Notes: generated from the sequence alone by a model not told the origin. A stretch of DNA of 64,000 nucleotides from Thermobacillus sp. ZCTH02-B1 (GCF_002159085.1 NZ_LZRU01000018.1:1-64000), one strand, 5' to 3'; numbered from the stretch's first letter, positions 24,067-33,820 are shown. A program made the numbers and translations.

Positions 24067-24723
24067 TCACGCCCCGGCCCGCTCCGACACCACGGTGAAC
24101 CGCTCGTTCAGGTGGCGGGGCCGCTCGATTTCGTCCACGATCGCCACGGCGCAGTCCTCGTAGCTGACGTAGCTTTCCCCCGCGGAATTGAACAGCAGCC
24201 GGTCCTTGCCGGTCCGGTACTTCCCCGTCCGCGCGCCGAGCTCGAAATGCGCCGACGGGCTGACGAAAGTCCAGGCGATCCCCTCCGTCTCCCGCAGGAT
24301 CCGCAGGTTCTCCGCCTGGCAGCGGGCCGTCTTCAGATAGGCCGGCGGAAAATCGGGAGTGTCGAGCAGCCGCGTCGTCATCGCGTCGTCGACATACAGA
24401 CTGCCCGCCCCGCCGACCACGATCAGCCGCGTGCGGGGCGCGCCCTTCAGGGCGCGGATCAGGACGTTGCCCGCTTCCACGTGCAGATGCTCCTGTCCGG
24501 GGGGCGCGCCGAACGCGTTGACGACCACGTCGAACGGCGCGAGATCTTCCGCGGTCAGGTCGAAAAGATTTTTCTCCAGCACCTTGAGCCGTTCATCCCG
24601 CACCCGGGATCCGTCGCGGACGATGGCGGTCACGTCATGCCCCCTGTCGGCCGCTTCCCGGGCGATGCGCGAACCGGCCTTGCCGGTTGCGCCGATGACG
24701 CCGATCTTCACAGTTCGATCCAC
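24067..24723 (-). CDS. NAD(P)-binding oxidoreductase, atypical SDR (YwnB-like)
   Basis: A 218-residue NmrA/atypical SDR-type protein with the nucleotide motif GVIGATGKAGSRIA and a VVNAFGAPPG strand turn. It lacks the classical Tyr-x3-Lys site. Its start overlaps the metallo-beta-lactamase gene by 16 bases, so the two are coupled. Function is not known beyond a likely NAD(P)H-flavin or quinone reductase-like or regulatory role. Confidence 0.82.
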   Translation of the reverse strand: MDRTVKIGVIGATGKAGSRIAREAADRGHDVTAIVRDGSRVRDERLKVLEKNLFDLTAEDLAPFDVVVNAFGAPPGQEHLHVEAGNVLIRALKGAPRTRLIVVGGAGSLYVDDAMTTRLLDTPDFPPAYLKTARCQAENLRILRETEGIAWTFVSPSAHFELGARTGKYRTGKDRLLFNSAGESYVSYEDCAVAIVDEIERPRHLNERFTVVSERAGA

Positions 24724-25451
24724 TCCCCGTTCTCCAGCAGCTCGAGCGTCAGGCCTTCCGCCGCGATCAACGCCCGGGCAAGCCGGCCGGGAATGTCCGG
24801 CGATTCCCTATAGACGGGCGGGTGATGGACCGTCCGCCAGTGGATCGGCACCAGCCGTCCGGCCTTCATCACCTTCGCCGCCGCCACCGCCTGCTCGGGC
24901 GTCAGGCTGATCGGCTGGCCGCTGGGCTCCAGACCCGGAAGCTGCACCACGGCCCCGTTCACCGGCAGCAGCACCGCGTCGAACGGGCCATGCTCCCGGG
25001 CGATCCTCCACCACCATCCGTGCCACAGCGTATCTCCGCAGTGCAGCACCGTCCGGTTGCCGTCGCTCACAACCCAGGACACCTGGGGATCGCCCACGCC
25101 GTCCACGGACCAGGACGCCGTCACCTTGAGCGGACCGATCCCGACCGTCTCGCCGCGCGCCACTCCGCGGACATTCGAAAGCGGCGACACGTCCGCGATC
25201 CCGACGGACTCGGCCGGCAGGTGCACCGGAATGCCGGTACCGTAGAATTCCGCGATCGCCCGGGGGTCGAAGTGATCGTCGTGATGATGGGTCACGAACA
25301 CGGCGTCGACGGGGCCGAACGCCGAAAGCGGCGGCAGCGTCTCGCGCGGCTTGCCGAACTTCTCCGGAAAATGAAACAGCGGATCGATCGCGATCGCGGT
25401 TCCTCCGGACTCGATGCGGGCGCCGGCCCAGGGAAGCTTCTGCACTTTCAT
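24708..25451 (-). CDS. Metallo-beta-lactamase fold hydrolase (UlaG-like)
   Basis: A 247-residue hydrolase with the metal motif THHHDDHFDP, a later Asp in LHCGDTLWHGWWW and a C-terminal His in VPIHWRTVHHP. It belongs to the UlaG/L-ascorbate-6-phosphate lactonase-like branch of the fold, not to antibiotic-degrading lactamases. The ATG at 25451 was chosen because GGAGGGG lies about 10 bases upstream. It is the first gene of a two- or three-gene unit divergent from the CGNR regulator. Confidence 0.85.
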   Translation of the reverse strand: MKVQKLPWAGARIESGGTAIAIDPLFHFPEKFGKPRETLPPLSAFGPVDAVFVTHHHDDHFDPRAIAEFYGTGIPVHLPAESVGIADVSPLSNVRGVARGETVGIGPLKVTASWSVDGVGDPQVSWVVSDGNRTVLHCGDTLWHGWWWRIAREHGPFDAVLLPVNGAVVQLPGLEPSGQPISLTPEQAVAAAKVMKAGRLVPIHWRTVHHPPVYRESPDIPGRLARALIAAEGLTLELLENGEWIEL

Positions 25452-25462
25452 CGTCGCAGGCC

Positions 25463-25555
25463 CCTCCATTCTAACCACCAAAATAACTTTATACCCATTA
25501 TAATAGCCGCGGATTTATAACTTGTAAAGCGTCTTTTTGTCGGTTAGAATGGAGG
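25463..25555. promoter_or_regulatory. 14-bp inverted repeat spanning a divergent promoter region (candidate operator)
   Basis: CCTCCATTCTAACC (25463-25476) and GGTTAGAATGGAGG (25542-25555) are perfect inverted copies 65 bases apart. They flank an AT-rich region that holds the promoter of the metallo-beta-lactamase gene. Each copy includes the ribosome-binding site of the gene it precedes. This is a candidate site for the divergently encoded CGNR protein or for an RNA structure; which one is not known. Confidence 0.55.
25500..25528 (-). promoter_or_regulatory. SigA-type promoter of the metallo-beta-lactamase operon
   Basis: On the minus strand TTTACA (25528-25523), 17 bases, TATTAT (25505-25500). 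It lies between the two arms of the 14-bp inverted repeat. On the plus strand a TATAAT is also present at 25499-25504, but no fitting -35 was found. Confidence 0.65.
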
Positions 25556-25580
25556 TGCGCACGAAGGGAGGCGGACATGC

Positions 25581-26165
25581 ATGGAACGGGATTTTGTCTT
25601 CGTCGGCAACGATTTCGTCGTCGATTTCGTGAACACGAGGGTATGCGTGCGGGGAGAGCGCGTCGAGCTGCTGCGGGATCTGGAGGATGTGATCGCGTGG
25701 CTGGAGCGGGCCGGGAAAGCGGAAGCGGTGACGGACGGCATCGGCGCGCTGTCCGACGGAGAGAGGCGGGATGTTTTCTCGCGGATCCTGGAGCTCCGGG
25801 CGCGGCTGGAGGAGGCGTTCGCCTCCGTCGCGGCGGGCGGCGGCATTCCCGACGGGTTCATCGGGGAGCTGAACCGCCGGCTTGCGGAAGCGGCGGGGCA
25901 CGACCGGATCGTCACGCGCGGACCGGTCCTCAAGGTGGAACGGCGGTACGCGCCCGCGCATCTGCACGCCCTGTTCTTGGAGGAGGCCGCCCGGTTCATC
26001 ACCGCCATGGAGCCGGAAAGGCTGAAGGCGTGCGAGAACCGGTCGTGCATCCTGTATTTCTACGACACGAGCCGCAACCGGCAGCGGCGCTGGTGCAGCA
26101 TGGAGACGTGCGGCAACCGGGCGAAGGCGAGCCGGCATTACCACCGCAAGAAAGCGTCGAATTAG
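25581..26165 (+). CDS. CGNR zinc finger / ABATE domain protein, probable regulator
   Basis: A 194-residue protein. The N-terminal part (about 1-140; FVFVGNDFVVDFVNTR) is the ABATE domain. The C-terminus has the CGNR zinc finger: two Cys near CENRSCILYFYDTSRN and two in RRWCSMETCGNRAKASRHY. This family is thought to contain DNA-binding regulators that sense a ligand through the N-terminal part. The ATG at 25581 is 9 bases after GGGAGG. It is divergent from the metallo-beta-lactamase/NAD-binding genes and is the natural candidate for their control. Confidence 0.88.
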   Translation: MERDFVFVGNDFVVDFVNTRVCVRGERVELLRDLEDVIAWLERAGKAEAVTDGIGALSDGERRDVFSRILELRARLEEAFASVAAGGGIPDGFIGELNRRLAEAAGHDRIVTRGPVLKVERRYAPAHLHALFLEEAARFITAMEPERLKACENRSCILYFYDTSRNRQRRWCSMETCGNRAKASRHYHRKKASN

Positions 26166-26200
26166 CAAGCCCCCGCCCGGTAAGCCGGACGGGGGCTTGC
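26165..26200. terminator. Bidirectional hairpin between convergent CGNR and cysK genes
   Basis: GCAAGCCCCCG and CGGGGGCTTGC pair around an inner CCGG/CCGG stem. It begins at the stop codon of the CGNR gene and lies 26 bases from the cysK stop. T runs are short on both sides. Confidence 0.65.
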
Positions 26201-26225
26201 CGTCTTCCGCGGAATGCGGAGGAGG

Positions 26226-27164
26226 TCAGTTCTCGAAGTTGAACAGCGCCGTGGACAGATAGCGTTCGCCGTTCGACGGCACGATCGCGACGACGCGTTT
26301 GCCCGCGCCGAGCTCCTTCGCCACCTTCAGCGCCGCGAAGATGGCCGCGCCGGACGAGATGCCGCACAGGATGCCTTCTTCCCTTGCGGCGCGGCGCGCC
26401 GTCTCGAACGCCTCTTCGTTCTCGACCGTGATGACGGCGTCGTAGATCTCGCGATTCAGGATTTCCGGGATGAAGTTCGCGCCGATGCCCTGGATCTTGT
26501 GCGGACCGGGCTTGCCGCCGGAGAGCAGCGGGGAAGCCGCCGGCTCAACCGCGTAGATTTTGATGTGCGGGAAGTGCTTGCGCAGCACTTCGCCCGCGCC
26601 CGTGATCGTGCCGCCCGTGCCGACGCCGGCGACGAACGCGTCCAGCTTGCCGTCCAGCGAGTTGATCGCCTCGACGATCTCCGGACCCGTCGTCTCGCGG
26701 TGGATCTTGACGTTCGCCGGGTTCTTGAATTGCTGCGGCATGAACCAGCCCGGGTTCTGGGCGAGGAGCTCCTCCGCCTTGCGGACCGCGCCGTTCATGC
26801 CTTCCGAACCGGGAGTCAGCACCAGTTCGGCGCCATAGGCGCGCAACAGGTTGCGGCGCTCGATGCTCATCGTCTCCGGCATGACGAGGACCGCGCGATA
26901 GCCCTTCGCCGCCGCGACCATGGCGAGACCGATGCCCGTGTTGCCGCTCGTCGGCTCGATGATCGTGTCACCCGGCTTGATGCGGCCTTCCTTCTCCGCT
27001 TCCTCGATCATGCTGATCGCGATCCGGTCCTTGACGCTGGCGCCGGGATTCTGATACTCCAGCTTCACGTAGATCTCGGCGCTGCCCTCGGGCACGAGAC
27101 GGTTCAGGCGCACGAGAGGCGTATCACCGATCAGCTCGACGACGCTGTTGACAATCTTCGGCAT
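26226..27164 (-). CDS. cysK: Cysteine synthase A (O-acetylserine sulfhydrylase)
   Basis: A 312-residue fold-type II PLP enzyme that makes cysteine from O-acetylserine and sulfide. PLP lysine is Lys45 in PGASVKDR; the substrate loop TSGNTG (72-77) and the phosphate-binding GTGGTITG are present. AAGGAGG precedes the ATG. In Bacillus the same gene sits between yacD and pabB; here an inserted stretch separates it from pabB. Confidence 0.96.
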   Translation of the reverse strand: MPKIVNSVVELIGDTPLVRLNRLVPEGSAEIYVKLEYQNPGASVKDRIAISMIEEAEKEGRIKPGDTIIEPTSGNTGIGLAMVAAAKGYRAVLVMPETMSIERRNLLRAYGAELVLTPGSEGMNGAVRKAEELLAQNPGWFMPQQFKNPANVKIHRETTGPEIVEAINSLDGKLDAFVAGVGTGGTITGAGEVLRKHFPHIKIYAVEPAASPLLSGGKPGPHKIQGIGANFIPEILNREIYDAVITVENEEAFETARRAAREEGILCGISSGAAIFAALKVAKELGAGKRVVAIVPSNGERYLSTALFNFEN

Positions 27165-27217
27165 GCGTACGGAACCTCCTTAATTTCCGACCGAATTAGT
27201 AGGGTTTAGTTTCTTCC

Positions 27218-27246
27218 ATCTTATCAACGGCCCCTGGGATTGTCAA
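27218..27246 (-). promoter_or_regulatory. SigA-type promoter of cysK
   Basis: On the minus strand a consensus TTGACA (27246-27241), 17 bases, then TAAGAT (27223-27218), about 54 bases before the cysK ATG. Confidence 0.75.
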
Positions 27247-27294
27247 TAGCCACTTTCATGCCGAACGTCTTGGGCATGGTTCCGCTGTCACGCT

Positions 27295-28254
27295 TCACCG
27301 GACGTCCAGCTCGTCGTCGAGGACCTTCGCCCCGTACTTTTCGAGCAGCGCGTCCTCGACCTCCTTCAGCGATGGCGCCGCGGCGAGCCCGAGCTCCAGC
27401 CGCACCCGCTCCCGCACCCGGCGGGGGTCCGGGCGCTCCTCCGCCTCGCGATCCTCGAGCCGGACCACCGCCCATCCGTCCGCCGTCCCGACGGGACCGC
27501 CGAGCTCGCCGGGCTCGAGCGAGGCGAGCAGCTCCAGCACCTGCGGCTCGAGGAACGGATCGTCCGACTCCACGATGCCGTAGAAACCGCCGTACTCCGC
27601 GGTGTAACCGTCGACGGAGTATTCGCGGGCCTGCTCCTCGAACGGCTCGCCCGCTTTCAGCCGGTCCAGCACCGCCTCCGCCTCGTCCCGCTCCTCCGTC
27701 ACGATCCAGGAGAACGTGTACCTCGCCTTCGGCTCCAGGAGCTCCGGATGCTCCCTCAAGTATGCCTCCACTTCCTCATCCGTGATCAGAATCGGCCGGA
27801 CCGCGATCTTCTCGAGCAGCAGCCGCTCCTCCGCATCGGCCCGCACATCCTCCGCGCTCATGCCGAGCTGCTCGCGCATTGCGGCGTAGAAGGTTTCCTC
27901 GTCTCCGTAACCTTCCATCATGCTCGCCAATTCCTCTTCCAGTTCGCGCTCCGACACGGAGATGCCGTAAGCCTCCGCCTCCAGCCGGACGGCTTCGCGG
28001 ACCAGCATCCGGCGCAGGACGGCCGGACCGTGCTCCCGCATGAGCCGGGCGACCAGCTCGTCCGCCGTAATCGTCCGTCCGCCGATCTCCGCGACCGGAC
28101 GGCGCCCCTTGTCCCCGGCAGCGCCATCGTCCGCGGCATCCAGCGCGTCATCGCCGTGCGCCTGCGGCCATCTCAGCGCCGCCAGCGCCGCGAGCGCGAT
28201 CAGACAGACCGTCTGGAGGACGATGACCGTCCTCAGGATCTGAATCTTTCTCAT
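27295..28254 (-). CDS. yacD: Membrane-anchored parvulin-type peptidyl-prolyl isomerase (YacD-like)
   Basis: A 319-residue extracytoplasmic foldase. An N-terminal hydrophobic segment (about 7-27) without a lipobox anchors it. A SurA/PrsA-like N-terminal helical region with acidic residues is followed by a parvulin domain (about 180-265; ARYTFSWIVTE to GWAVVRLED). The parvulin core is divergent, so isomerase activity is not certain. It occupies the yacD position between hslO and cysK, 46 bases after hslO. Confidence 0.88.
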   Translation of the reverse strand: MRKIQILRTVIVLQTVCLIALAALAALRWPQAHGDDALDAADDGAAGDKGRRPVAEIGGRTITADELVARLMREHGPAVLRRMLVREAVRLEAEAYGISVSERELEEELASMMEGYGDEETFYAAMREQLGMSAEDVRADAEERLLLEKIAVRPILITDEEVEAYLREHPELLEPKARYTFSWIVTEERDEAEAVLDRLKAGEPFEEQAREYSVDGYTAEYGGFYGIVESDDPFLEPQVLELLASLEPGELGGPVGTADGWAVVRLEDREAEERPDPRRVRERVRLELGLAAAPSLKEVEDALLEKYGAKVLDDELDVR

Positions 28255-28300
28255 TCCGGGTCCGCCTTCCGATACGCGATGGTCGTCTTGTATTCGGTTG

Positions 28301-29200
28301 TCACGTTGCCTTGGCCTGTTCCAGCAGCTTTGCGAGCTCGCTCCGATCGAACGCGTAAGCCGAATTGCAGAAATGGCAGGTCACTTCCGCCCGGCCGTCC
28401 TCCTCGATCAGCGCCCGAAGCTCCCGCTCGCCCATGCTGACGAGCGTCCGCTCCACCCGCTCGCGCGAACAATTGCATTTGAACGCGACCGGCATGCGCT
28501 CCAGAATCTGCACGTCTTCATCCGCGAGATACCGCAGGATCTCTTCCGGCGTTTCGCCCCTGTCCAGCAGGGACGTAAGCTGGGGCATCTCCTTGAGCCG
28601 CCTCTCCAGCCGGTCAATCGCCTGCTCTTCCACGCCCGGCATGAGCTGCAGGATGAAGCCGCCGGCCTGGCGCACGCCGCCGTCGGTGTCGACCAGCACG
28701 CCGAGCCCGACCGCGGAGGGCGTCTGCTCCGACGACGCGAAGTAATAGGTGAAATCCTCGCCGAGCTCGCCGGAGACGAGCGGCACGCTGCCGCGGTACG
28801 GCTCCTTGAGACCGAGATCCTTCACGACATAGAGGAAGCCGTTGCGGCCGACGGCGCCGGCGACATCCAGCTTGCCCTGCTCGTTCGGCGGCAGGTCCAC
28901 GTGCGGATTGTCGACGTATCCGCGCACTTCGCCCTTCGCGTTCGCGTCGACGACGATCCGGCCGAGCGGACCGTCGCCCTTCACCTGCACGGTCAGCTTA
29001 TCTTCGCCTTTCAGCATCGCGCCCATCATCGCGACGGCCGTGGCCGTCCGGCCGAGCGCGGCCGTCGCCGTCGGATACGTGCCGTGGCGGCGCTGAAGCT
29101 CGCCCACCAGCCGGGTCGTCCGCGCCGCGATCGCGCGCAGCCCGCCGCCCCAGGCGATGCCGCGCACCAGCACGTCATCCGCGCCGCATGTATCGCTCAT
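28301..29200 (-). CDS. hslO: Redox-regulated chaperone Hsp33
   Basis: A 299-residue cytosolic holdase. The redox zinc centre is complete: Cys242-x-Cys244 and Cys275-x-x-Cys278 near the C-terminus. When oxidised, zinc is released and the linker unfolds to bind clients (family knowledge). Its start overlaps the coaX stop by 4 bases, as in the yacB-yacC arrangement of Bacillus. Confidence 0.96.
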   Translation of the reverse strand: MSDTCGADDVLVRGIAWGGGLRAIAARTTRLVGELQRRHGTYPTATAALGRTATAVAMMGAMLKGEDKLTVQVKGDGPLGRIVVDANAKGEVRGYVDNPHVDLPPNEQGKLDVAGAVGRNGFLYVVKDLGLKEPYRGSVPLVSGELGEDFTYYFASSEQTPSAVGLGVLVDTDGGVRQAGGFILQLMPGVEEQAIDRLERRLKEMPQLTSLLDRGETPEEILRYLADEDVQILERMPVAFKCNCSRERVERTLVSMGERELRALIEEDGRAEVTCHFCNSAYAFDRSELAKLLEQAKAT

Positions 29201-29988
29201 GAATCGACTCTCCCTCCGCCGTCTTCCCGGTTCCGTTCATAGATCATCCTGAGACCGTCCAGCGTCAGCAGCGGATCGATCGCCTCGATCGTCTCGGTCT
29301 CGGGCACGATGAGCTCCGCGAGCCCGCCCGTCGCGATCGCGCGGGCGTTCGTGCGGCTTTCGGCGCGGATGCGCCGGACGATGCCGTCCACCTGGCCCGC
29401 GTAGCCGAACACCAGGCCGGCCTGCATCGCCGCGACCGAATTGCGCCCGATGACGCTCCGCGGCCGGGCCAGCTCGATGCGCGGCAGCTTCGCCGCCCGC
29501 TGGTAGAGCGCCTCGGCCGAGATCGCGAGGCCCGGCACGATCGCGCCGCCGACATAGCTCCCGTCCTCGTCGATGTAATCGAAGGTGGTCGCCGTGCCGA
29601 AGTCGACGACGATGACGGGCGCACCGTATTTCTCGACCGCGGCGACCGCGTTGACGATCCGGTCCGCGCCGACTTCGCGCGGGTTCTCGTAGCGGATGTT
29701 GAGCCCGGTCTTCACCCCGGGTCCGACGACGAGCGGCGTTTTCCGGAAATACTGCCGGCACAGCTGCTCCAGCGTTCGCATCAGCGGCGGCACGACCGAG
29801 GAAAGGATGATCCCCTCGACCGCCTCCATCCGGAGCCCCGCGTATTGGAACAGGTTGTGCAGCATCATGCCGTACTCGTCGGCCGTCGCCGCCCGGTTCG
29901 TGCTGAGCCGCCAGTGGTGCAGCAGCACCGGGCCCCGGAAAATGCCGAGCATGATGTTCGTGTTGCCGACATCCGCCGCGAGGATCAC
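29197..29988 (-). CDS. coaX: Type III pantothenate kinase
   Basis: A 263-residue ASKHA-fold kinase for the first step of CoA synthesis; it needs a monovalent cation and resists feedback by CoA. The start is GTG at 29988 (GGGAGGGGAGCGGGC before it), giving [11 protein letters not shown] with the phosphate-binding DVGNTN at 6-11. [11 protein letters not shown] and [11 protein letters not shown] follow. A longer open frame upstream is non-coding shadow of nadC. The GTG overlaps the nadC TGA (GTGA). Confidence 0.95.
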   Translation of the reverse strand: MILAADVGNTNIMLGIFRGPVLLHHWRLSTNRAATADEYGMMLHNLFQYAGLRMEAVEGIILSSVVPPLMRTLEQLCRQYFRKTPLVVGPGVKTGLNIRYENPREVGADRIVNAVAAVEKYGAPVIVVDFGTATTFDYIDEDGSYVGGAIVPGLAISAEALYQRAAKLPRIELARPRSVIGRNSVAAMQAGLVFGYAGQVDGIVRRIRAESRTNARAIATGGLAELIVPETETIEAIDPLLTLDGLRMIYERNREDGGGRVDS

Positions 29989-30866
29989 GCCCGCTCCCCT
30001 CCCGGCTTCCGGCCTCCGAGATCGAGGCTGATGTCGATCGCTTCGATGGAATGCGTAAGCCCCCCGACCGAGATGACATCGACGCCGGTCGCCGCGATCT
30101 CCCGGATCGTCTCGAGCCGGATTCCGCCCGATGCCTCGATCTTCACATGCGGCGCCCGCGAGCGGATGAACCGGACCGCCTCCGCCATCCGGGCGGGCGG
30201 CATGTTGTCGAGCATGATGATGTCGGCTCCTGCGTCCAGCGCTTCGGCGACCTGTTCGAGCGTCTCCGTCTCCACCTCGATCGTCATCGTGTGCGGAATG
30301 CGCGCCCGGGCCGCCGCGATCGCCGCGCGGATACCGCCGGCCCCCTTGATGTGGTTGTCCTTGATCAGGACCGCGTCGTAGAGGCCGAAGCGGTGGTTCG
30401 CGCCGCCGCCCATGCGGACCGCGTATTTCTCGAGCAGCCGGTGGCCGGGCGTCGTCTTGCGCGTGTCGACGAGCCGGACCGGCAGCCCGTCGAGCGCTTC
30501 GACGAACCGGCGCGTCTTCGTCGCGATGCCCGACATCCGCTGCAGCAGGTTGAGCGCCAGCCGCTCGCCCGTCAGGATGCTGCGGACGCTCCCCTCGACT
30601 TCGGCGATCACCGTGCCCCGGGCGACCTTCTGCCCGTCCTCCGCGAAGGCGCGGAACTCGAGGGACGGGTCCACGACGTGGAAGACGAGCCGCGCGACGG
30701 GCAGGCCCGCCAGCACGCCGTCCTCCTTCATGTGGATGACCGCCTTCTCCCGGCTGTCCGCCGGAATCGTCGCCTCCGTCGTGATGTCCCCGTGTCCGAT
30801 ATCTTCGTCCAGCCAGGCCCGGATCATGCTCCGGATCGATTCGTTCCAACGGTCCGACTCAAACAT
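29985..30866 (-). CDS. nadC: Nicotinate-nucleotide pyrophosphorylase (carboxylating)
   Basis: A 293-residue quinolinate phosphoribosyltransferase that converts quinolinate and PRPP to nicotinate mononucleotide. The ATG at 30866 lies behind GAGGAG and overlaps the nadB stop by 8 bases. [10 protein letters not shown], the [12 protein letters not shown] stretch and LDNMPP with IEASGGI are family signatures. Third enzyme of the nadA-nadB-nadC unit. Confidence 0.96.
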   Translation of the reverse strand: MFESDRWNESIRSMIRAWLDEDIGHGDITTEATIPADSREKAVIHMKEDGVLAGLPVARLVFHVVDPSLEFRAFAEDGQKVARGTVIAEVEGSVRSILTGERLALNLLQRMSGIATKTRRFVEALDGLPVRLVDTRKTTPGHRLLEKYAVRMGGGANHRFGLYDAVLIKDNHIKGAGGIRAAIAAARARIPHTMTIEVETETLEQVAEALDAGADIIMLDNMPPARMAEAVRFIRSRAPHVKIEASGGIRLETIREIAATGVDVISVGGLTHSIEAIDISLDLGGRKPGGERA

Positions 30867-32478
30867 CGTCGATCGGCTCCTCGTACATGCCCCGCTCGCG
30901 GTGCAGGACGATGTGCTTGCGCCAACGGTCATCGTCCCGCCCGGGGAAATCTTCCCGATAATGCGCGCCGCGGCTCTCCTCGCGGGCCAGCGCGGCCTGC
31001 GTCGTGAGCAGCGCGCAGATCAGCAGATTCGCAAATTCGAATTCTTCCCGCTTCGTCAGCTTTGTCCGGAAGATCGGGAGCTGCCGCTTCAGCTCGGCCA
31101 GTCCCTTGTACAGTCCGTCCGCGCTGCGCCTGAGCCCCGAATACCGGAGCATGACCTTCTGCAGCTTGAGCCGCCGCTCGATCGCCGGCCAGGTGTTCGG
31201 CTGCACGCGCGCCTCTTCCCCGCTCCCGTACCGCGGCGTTCCGGAGAGCGGCGGAAGCCCGTCGATCCGCTCGACGATGCGGCGGCCGAACACGATCGCC
31301 TCGGAGAGCGAATTGCTGGCCAGCCGGTTCGCGCCGTGCACGCCGGTCGACGAGCATTCGCCGCAGGCGAACAGGCGGCGGATGTTCGTCTCGCCGTTCA
31401 GATCGGTCTTGACGCCGCCCATCATGTAGTGGGCCGCCGGCGCGACCGGAATCCAGTCGCTCGTCAGGTCGAGCCCGTATTGCAGGCAGTACCGGTAGAT
31501 GTTCGGAAACCGCCGGCGCACCGTCCCGGCGTCCTCATGCGTGATGTCGAGGTAGACGAACGTCGCGTTCGTCCGCTCGAGCTCGCTGACGATCGCGCGG
31601 GCGACGACGTCGCGCGGCGCGAGCTCGAGCTGCGGATGATAACGCGCCATGAACCGCTCGCCATTGATGTTGCGCAGCACCGCGCCTTCGCCGCGCAGCG
31701 CCTCCGTGATGAGAAACCGGGGCGCCCCGGGGTAGCAGAGCGCCGTCGGATGGAACTGGACGAATTCCATGTCCCGGATCTCCGCGCCCGCGCGATACGC
31801 CATCGCGATGCCGTCGCCGGTCGCGACCTCCGGGTTCGTCGTGTACCGGTACAGCTGCCCGGTGCCGCCGGTCGCCAGCACGGTCGCCTTGCCCCGCACG
31901 AACAGCCGCGCGCCGTCCGGCCGCTGCACGAGCGCGCCGTGGCACTCGCCGTCATGCGTGACCAGGTCGATCGCGAAGTGGTCGTCCCACACCTCGATGT
32001 TCGGATTCTCCAGCGCCTTCGCCGACAGCACGCGCACGATCTCGTATCCCGTCGCGTCGCCGTTCGCGTGCAGGATGCGCCGCTGGCTGTGGGCGCCCTC
32101 CTTCGTCAGCGCGTACTCGCCGTTTTGCTCCTGGTCGAACCGCGCGCCCATCCGGATCAGATCGCGGACGCCCTCCGGCCCCTCGTGCACGAGCACGTCG
32201 ACCGCCGCGGGCGAGCAGAGGCCCGCCCCGGCGATCAGCGTGTCCTGCCGGTGGAGCGCCGGCGAATCCTCGTCGGAGATGACGGCGGCAATGCCGCCCT
32301 GCGCATAGCGGGTGTTGCTGTCGAGCAGCGATTTCTTCGTGATCAGCAGGACCGAATGCCGCTCGCTCGCCTTGACGGCGGTAAAAAGACCGGCGATGCC
32401 GGCCCCGATCACGATGACGTCCTTCTCGACGACGGGCAGTTCGTCCAGCGCCTCGTCGGTCAGATATCGCGGGATCAT
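30859..32478 (-). CDS. nadB: L-aspartate oxidase
   Basis: A 539-residue FAD enzyme that oxidises aspartate to iminoaspartate for NadA. The FAD-binding VIVIGAGIAGLFTAVKA is at the N-terminus, TRYAQGGIAAV and EFVQFHPTAL mark the substrate domain, and CGECSSTGVHGANRLASNSL closes the flavin site. The C-terminal helical domain is intact. It lies 76 bases after nadA. Confidence 0.96.
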   Translation of the reverse strand: MIPRYLTDEALDELPVVEKDVIVIGAGIAGLFTAVKASERHSVLLITKKSLLDSNTRYAQGGIAAVISDEDSPALHRQDTLIAGAGLCSPAAVDVLVHEGPEGVRDLIRMGARFDQEQNGEYALTKEGAHSQRRILHANGDATGYEIVRVLSAKALENPNIEVWDDHFAIDLVTHDGECHGALVQRPDGARLFVRGKATVLATGGTGQLYRYTTNPEVATGDGIAMAYRAGAEIRDMEFVQFHPTALCYPGAPRFLITEALRGEGAVLRNINGERFMARYHPQLELAPRDVVARAIVSELERTNATFVYLDITHEDAGTVRRRFPNIYRYCLQYGLDLTSDWIPVAPAAHYMMGGVKTDLNGETNIRRLFACGECSSTGVHGANRLASNSLSEAIVFGRRIVERIDGLPPLSGTPRYGSGEEARVQPNTWPAIERRLKLQKVMLRYSGLRRSADGLYKGLAELKRQLPIFRTKLTKREEFEFANLLICALLTTQAALAREESRGAHYREDFPGRDDDRWRKHIVLHRERGMYEEPIDDV

Positions 32479-32554
32479 GTCCTGTCCTCCGATTGGTTCG
32501 GCTCGCGCCGCGGGAATCCGGGTGACGCGGTGTCAGGCGCAGAAGCAGCGCATG

Positions 32555-33493
32555 CTACTTCACTTGCAGCATGCGCTCCAGGGACAAACGCGCCTTCTCC
32601 GCGATGTGGGGCGGCACATGGACCTGAGGATACATGTTCTCGAGACATTTGACGAGCTTCTTCAGATTGTTGACCTTCATGTTGGGGCAGACGAGATATT
32701 TCGAGGCGAAGTGGAAGATCTTGTCCGGACTGTCCTTGCGCAGCTGATAGCCGGTGCCGTCCTCCGTGCCGATGATGAACTCCTTGTGCTTCGACTCGCG
32801 GCAGAACTTGATGATCGCCGTCGTGCTGCCGACGAAGTCGGCCATCGCGACGACCTCGGGACGGCATTCGGGATGGACGACGACGAGGGCGTTCGGATGC
32901 TGCGCCTTCATCTCCTCGATGTCCTTCACCGTCAGCATGTCGTGCGTGTTGCAGTAGCCTTCCCAGATGATCATCTGCTTGTCCGTATGCTGCTGGACGT
33001 AATGGCCGAGGTTTTTGTCCGGCACCCAGATGACCTTCTCCGTCGGCACCGAGTTGACGACCTTGATCGCGTTCGAAGACGTGCAGCAGATGTCCGTCTC
33101 GGCCTTCACTTCCGCGGACGAGTTGATGTAGGTGACGACGGCCGCGTCCGGATGCTGCGCCTTCAATTTCCGCAGGCCGTCGACGTTCACCATGTCCGCC
33201 ATCGGGCAGCCCGCCCGCTCGTCGGGAATGAGCACCGTCTTGTCCGGAGCCAGAATCTTCGCGCTCTCGCCCATGAAATGGACGCCGCAGAACACGATCA
33301 CGTCCGCGTCCGTCTCGGCCGCCTTCTGCGCAAGCAGAAACGAGTCGCCGCGGAAATCCGCCACTTCCTGGATCTCGTCGCGCTGGTAATAGTGGGCCAG
33401 AATGATGGCGTTGCGTTCCTTCTTGAGCCGTTCCAGCCGCGCGCGGAGCTCAAGGTTCTGCTCCGCTCTCCGCTCGAGCGCCAATGCTTCCAT
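32555..33493 (-). CDS. nadA: Quinolinate synthase
   Basis: A 312-residue [4Fe-4S] enzyme that condenses iminoaspartate with dihydroxyacetone phosphate. Three probable cluster cysteines are in VFCGVHF (Cys69), HPECRPE and VCPNMKV. It is the short form of the family, like thermophile NadA, rather than the roughly 370-residue B. subtilis form. Gene order nadA-nadB-nadC differs from the divergent nadB/nadCA order of B. subtilis. Confidence 0.95.
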   Translation of the reverse strand: MEALALERRAEQNLELRARLERLKKERNAIILAHYYQRDEIQEVADFRGDSFLLAQKAAETDADVIVFCGVHFMGESAKILAPDKTVLIPDERAGCPMADMVNVDGLRKLKAQHPDAAVVTYINSSAEVKAETDICCTSSNAIKVVNSVPTEKVIWVPDKNLGHYVQQHTDKQMIIWEGYCNTHDMLTVKDIEEMKAQHPNALVVVHPECRPEVVAMADFVGSTTAIIKFCRESKHKEFIIGTEDGTGYQLRKDSPDKIFHFASKYLVCPNMKVNNLKKLVKCLENMYPQVHVPPHIAEKARLSLERMLQVK

Positions 33494-33648
33494 CCTGTCA
33501 TCTTCTCCTTAGATAAAAGCGCGCAAGCGAACACCCGACACCGAGGTCCGTTTCCCGCGCCAAAGTTTGTGCCAAATTTCACGAATTTTCCCGCAGGGAC
33601 GGGCAGTCCCCGTGCGGCCGCCCGGCCGCAAAATCATTGATTATCACT

Positions 33649-33677
33649 AATTTACACGCGGCGTCCCGCGCTGTCAA
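33649..33677 (-). promoter_or_regulatory. SigA-type promoter of nadABC
   Basis: On the minus strand a consensus TTGACA (33677-33672), 17 bases, then TAAATT (33654-33649), about 155 bases before the nadA ATG. The long leader (33494-33648) shows no gene, no clear riboswitch, and no obvious NadR-type repeat that I can name. Confidence 0.75.
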
Positions 33678-33751
33678 CAAACAAAGCGACGCACCGCGCC
33701 CGCCCGAACGGGCATCCGGATTCCCGGGAGGCCGAACCCCCGTGAGCGAGC

Positions 33752-33793
33752 AAAAAACGCCCCGGAAGCGGCCATCCGGCCGTTCCGGGGCGG
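33752..33793 (-). terminator. Terminator of ftsH
   Basis: On the minus strand CGCCCCGGAA and TTCCGGGGCG enclose an inner CGGCC/GGCCG stem and are followed by TTTTTTG. It is 28 bases past the ftsH stop and just upstream of the nadABC promoter. Confidence 0.92.
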
Positions 33794-33820
33794 ATATCCT
33801 GCCCGTCTTGCGCAAACGGA

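Noticed and set aside
24708-25451. Beta-lactam resistance gene
   Set aside because: The metallo-beta-lactamase fold is shared by many hydrolases; this one follows the UlaG-like pattern and has no sign of lactamase function.
29989-30849. N-terminal extension of the coaX frame to about 550 residues
   Set aside because: The extra part is the nadC gene read in the wrong frame. A GTG with a good ribosome site at 29988 gives the normal coaX length.
33494-33648. Riboswitch or NadR site in the nadABC leader
   Set aside because: The leader is long enough, but no conserved aptamer core or repeated operator that I could recognise is present.
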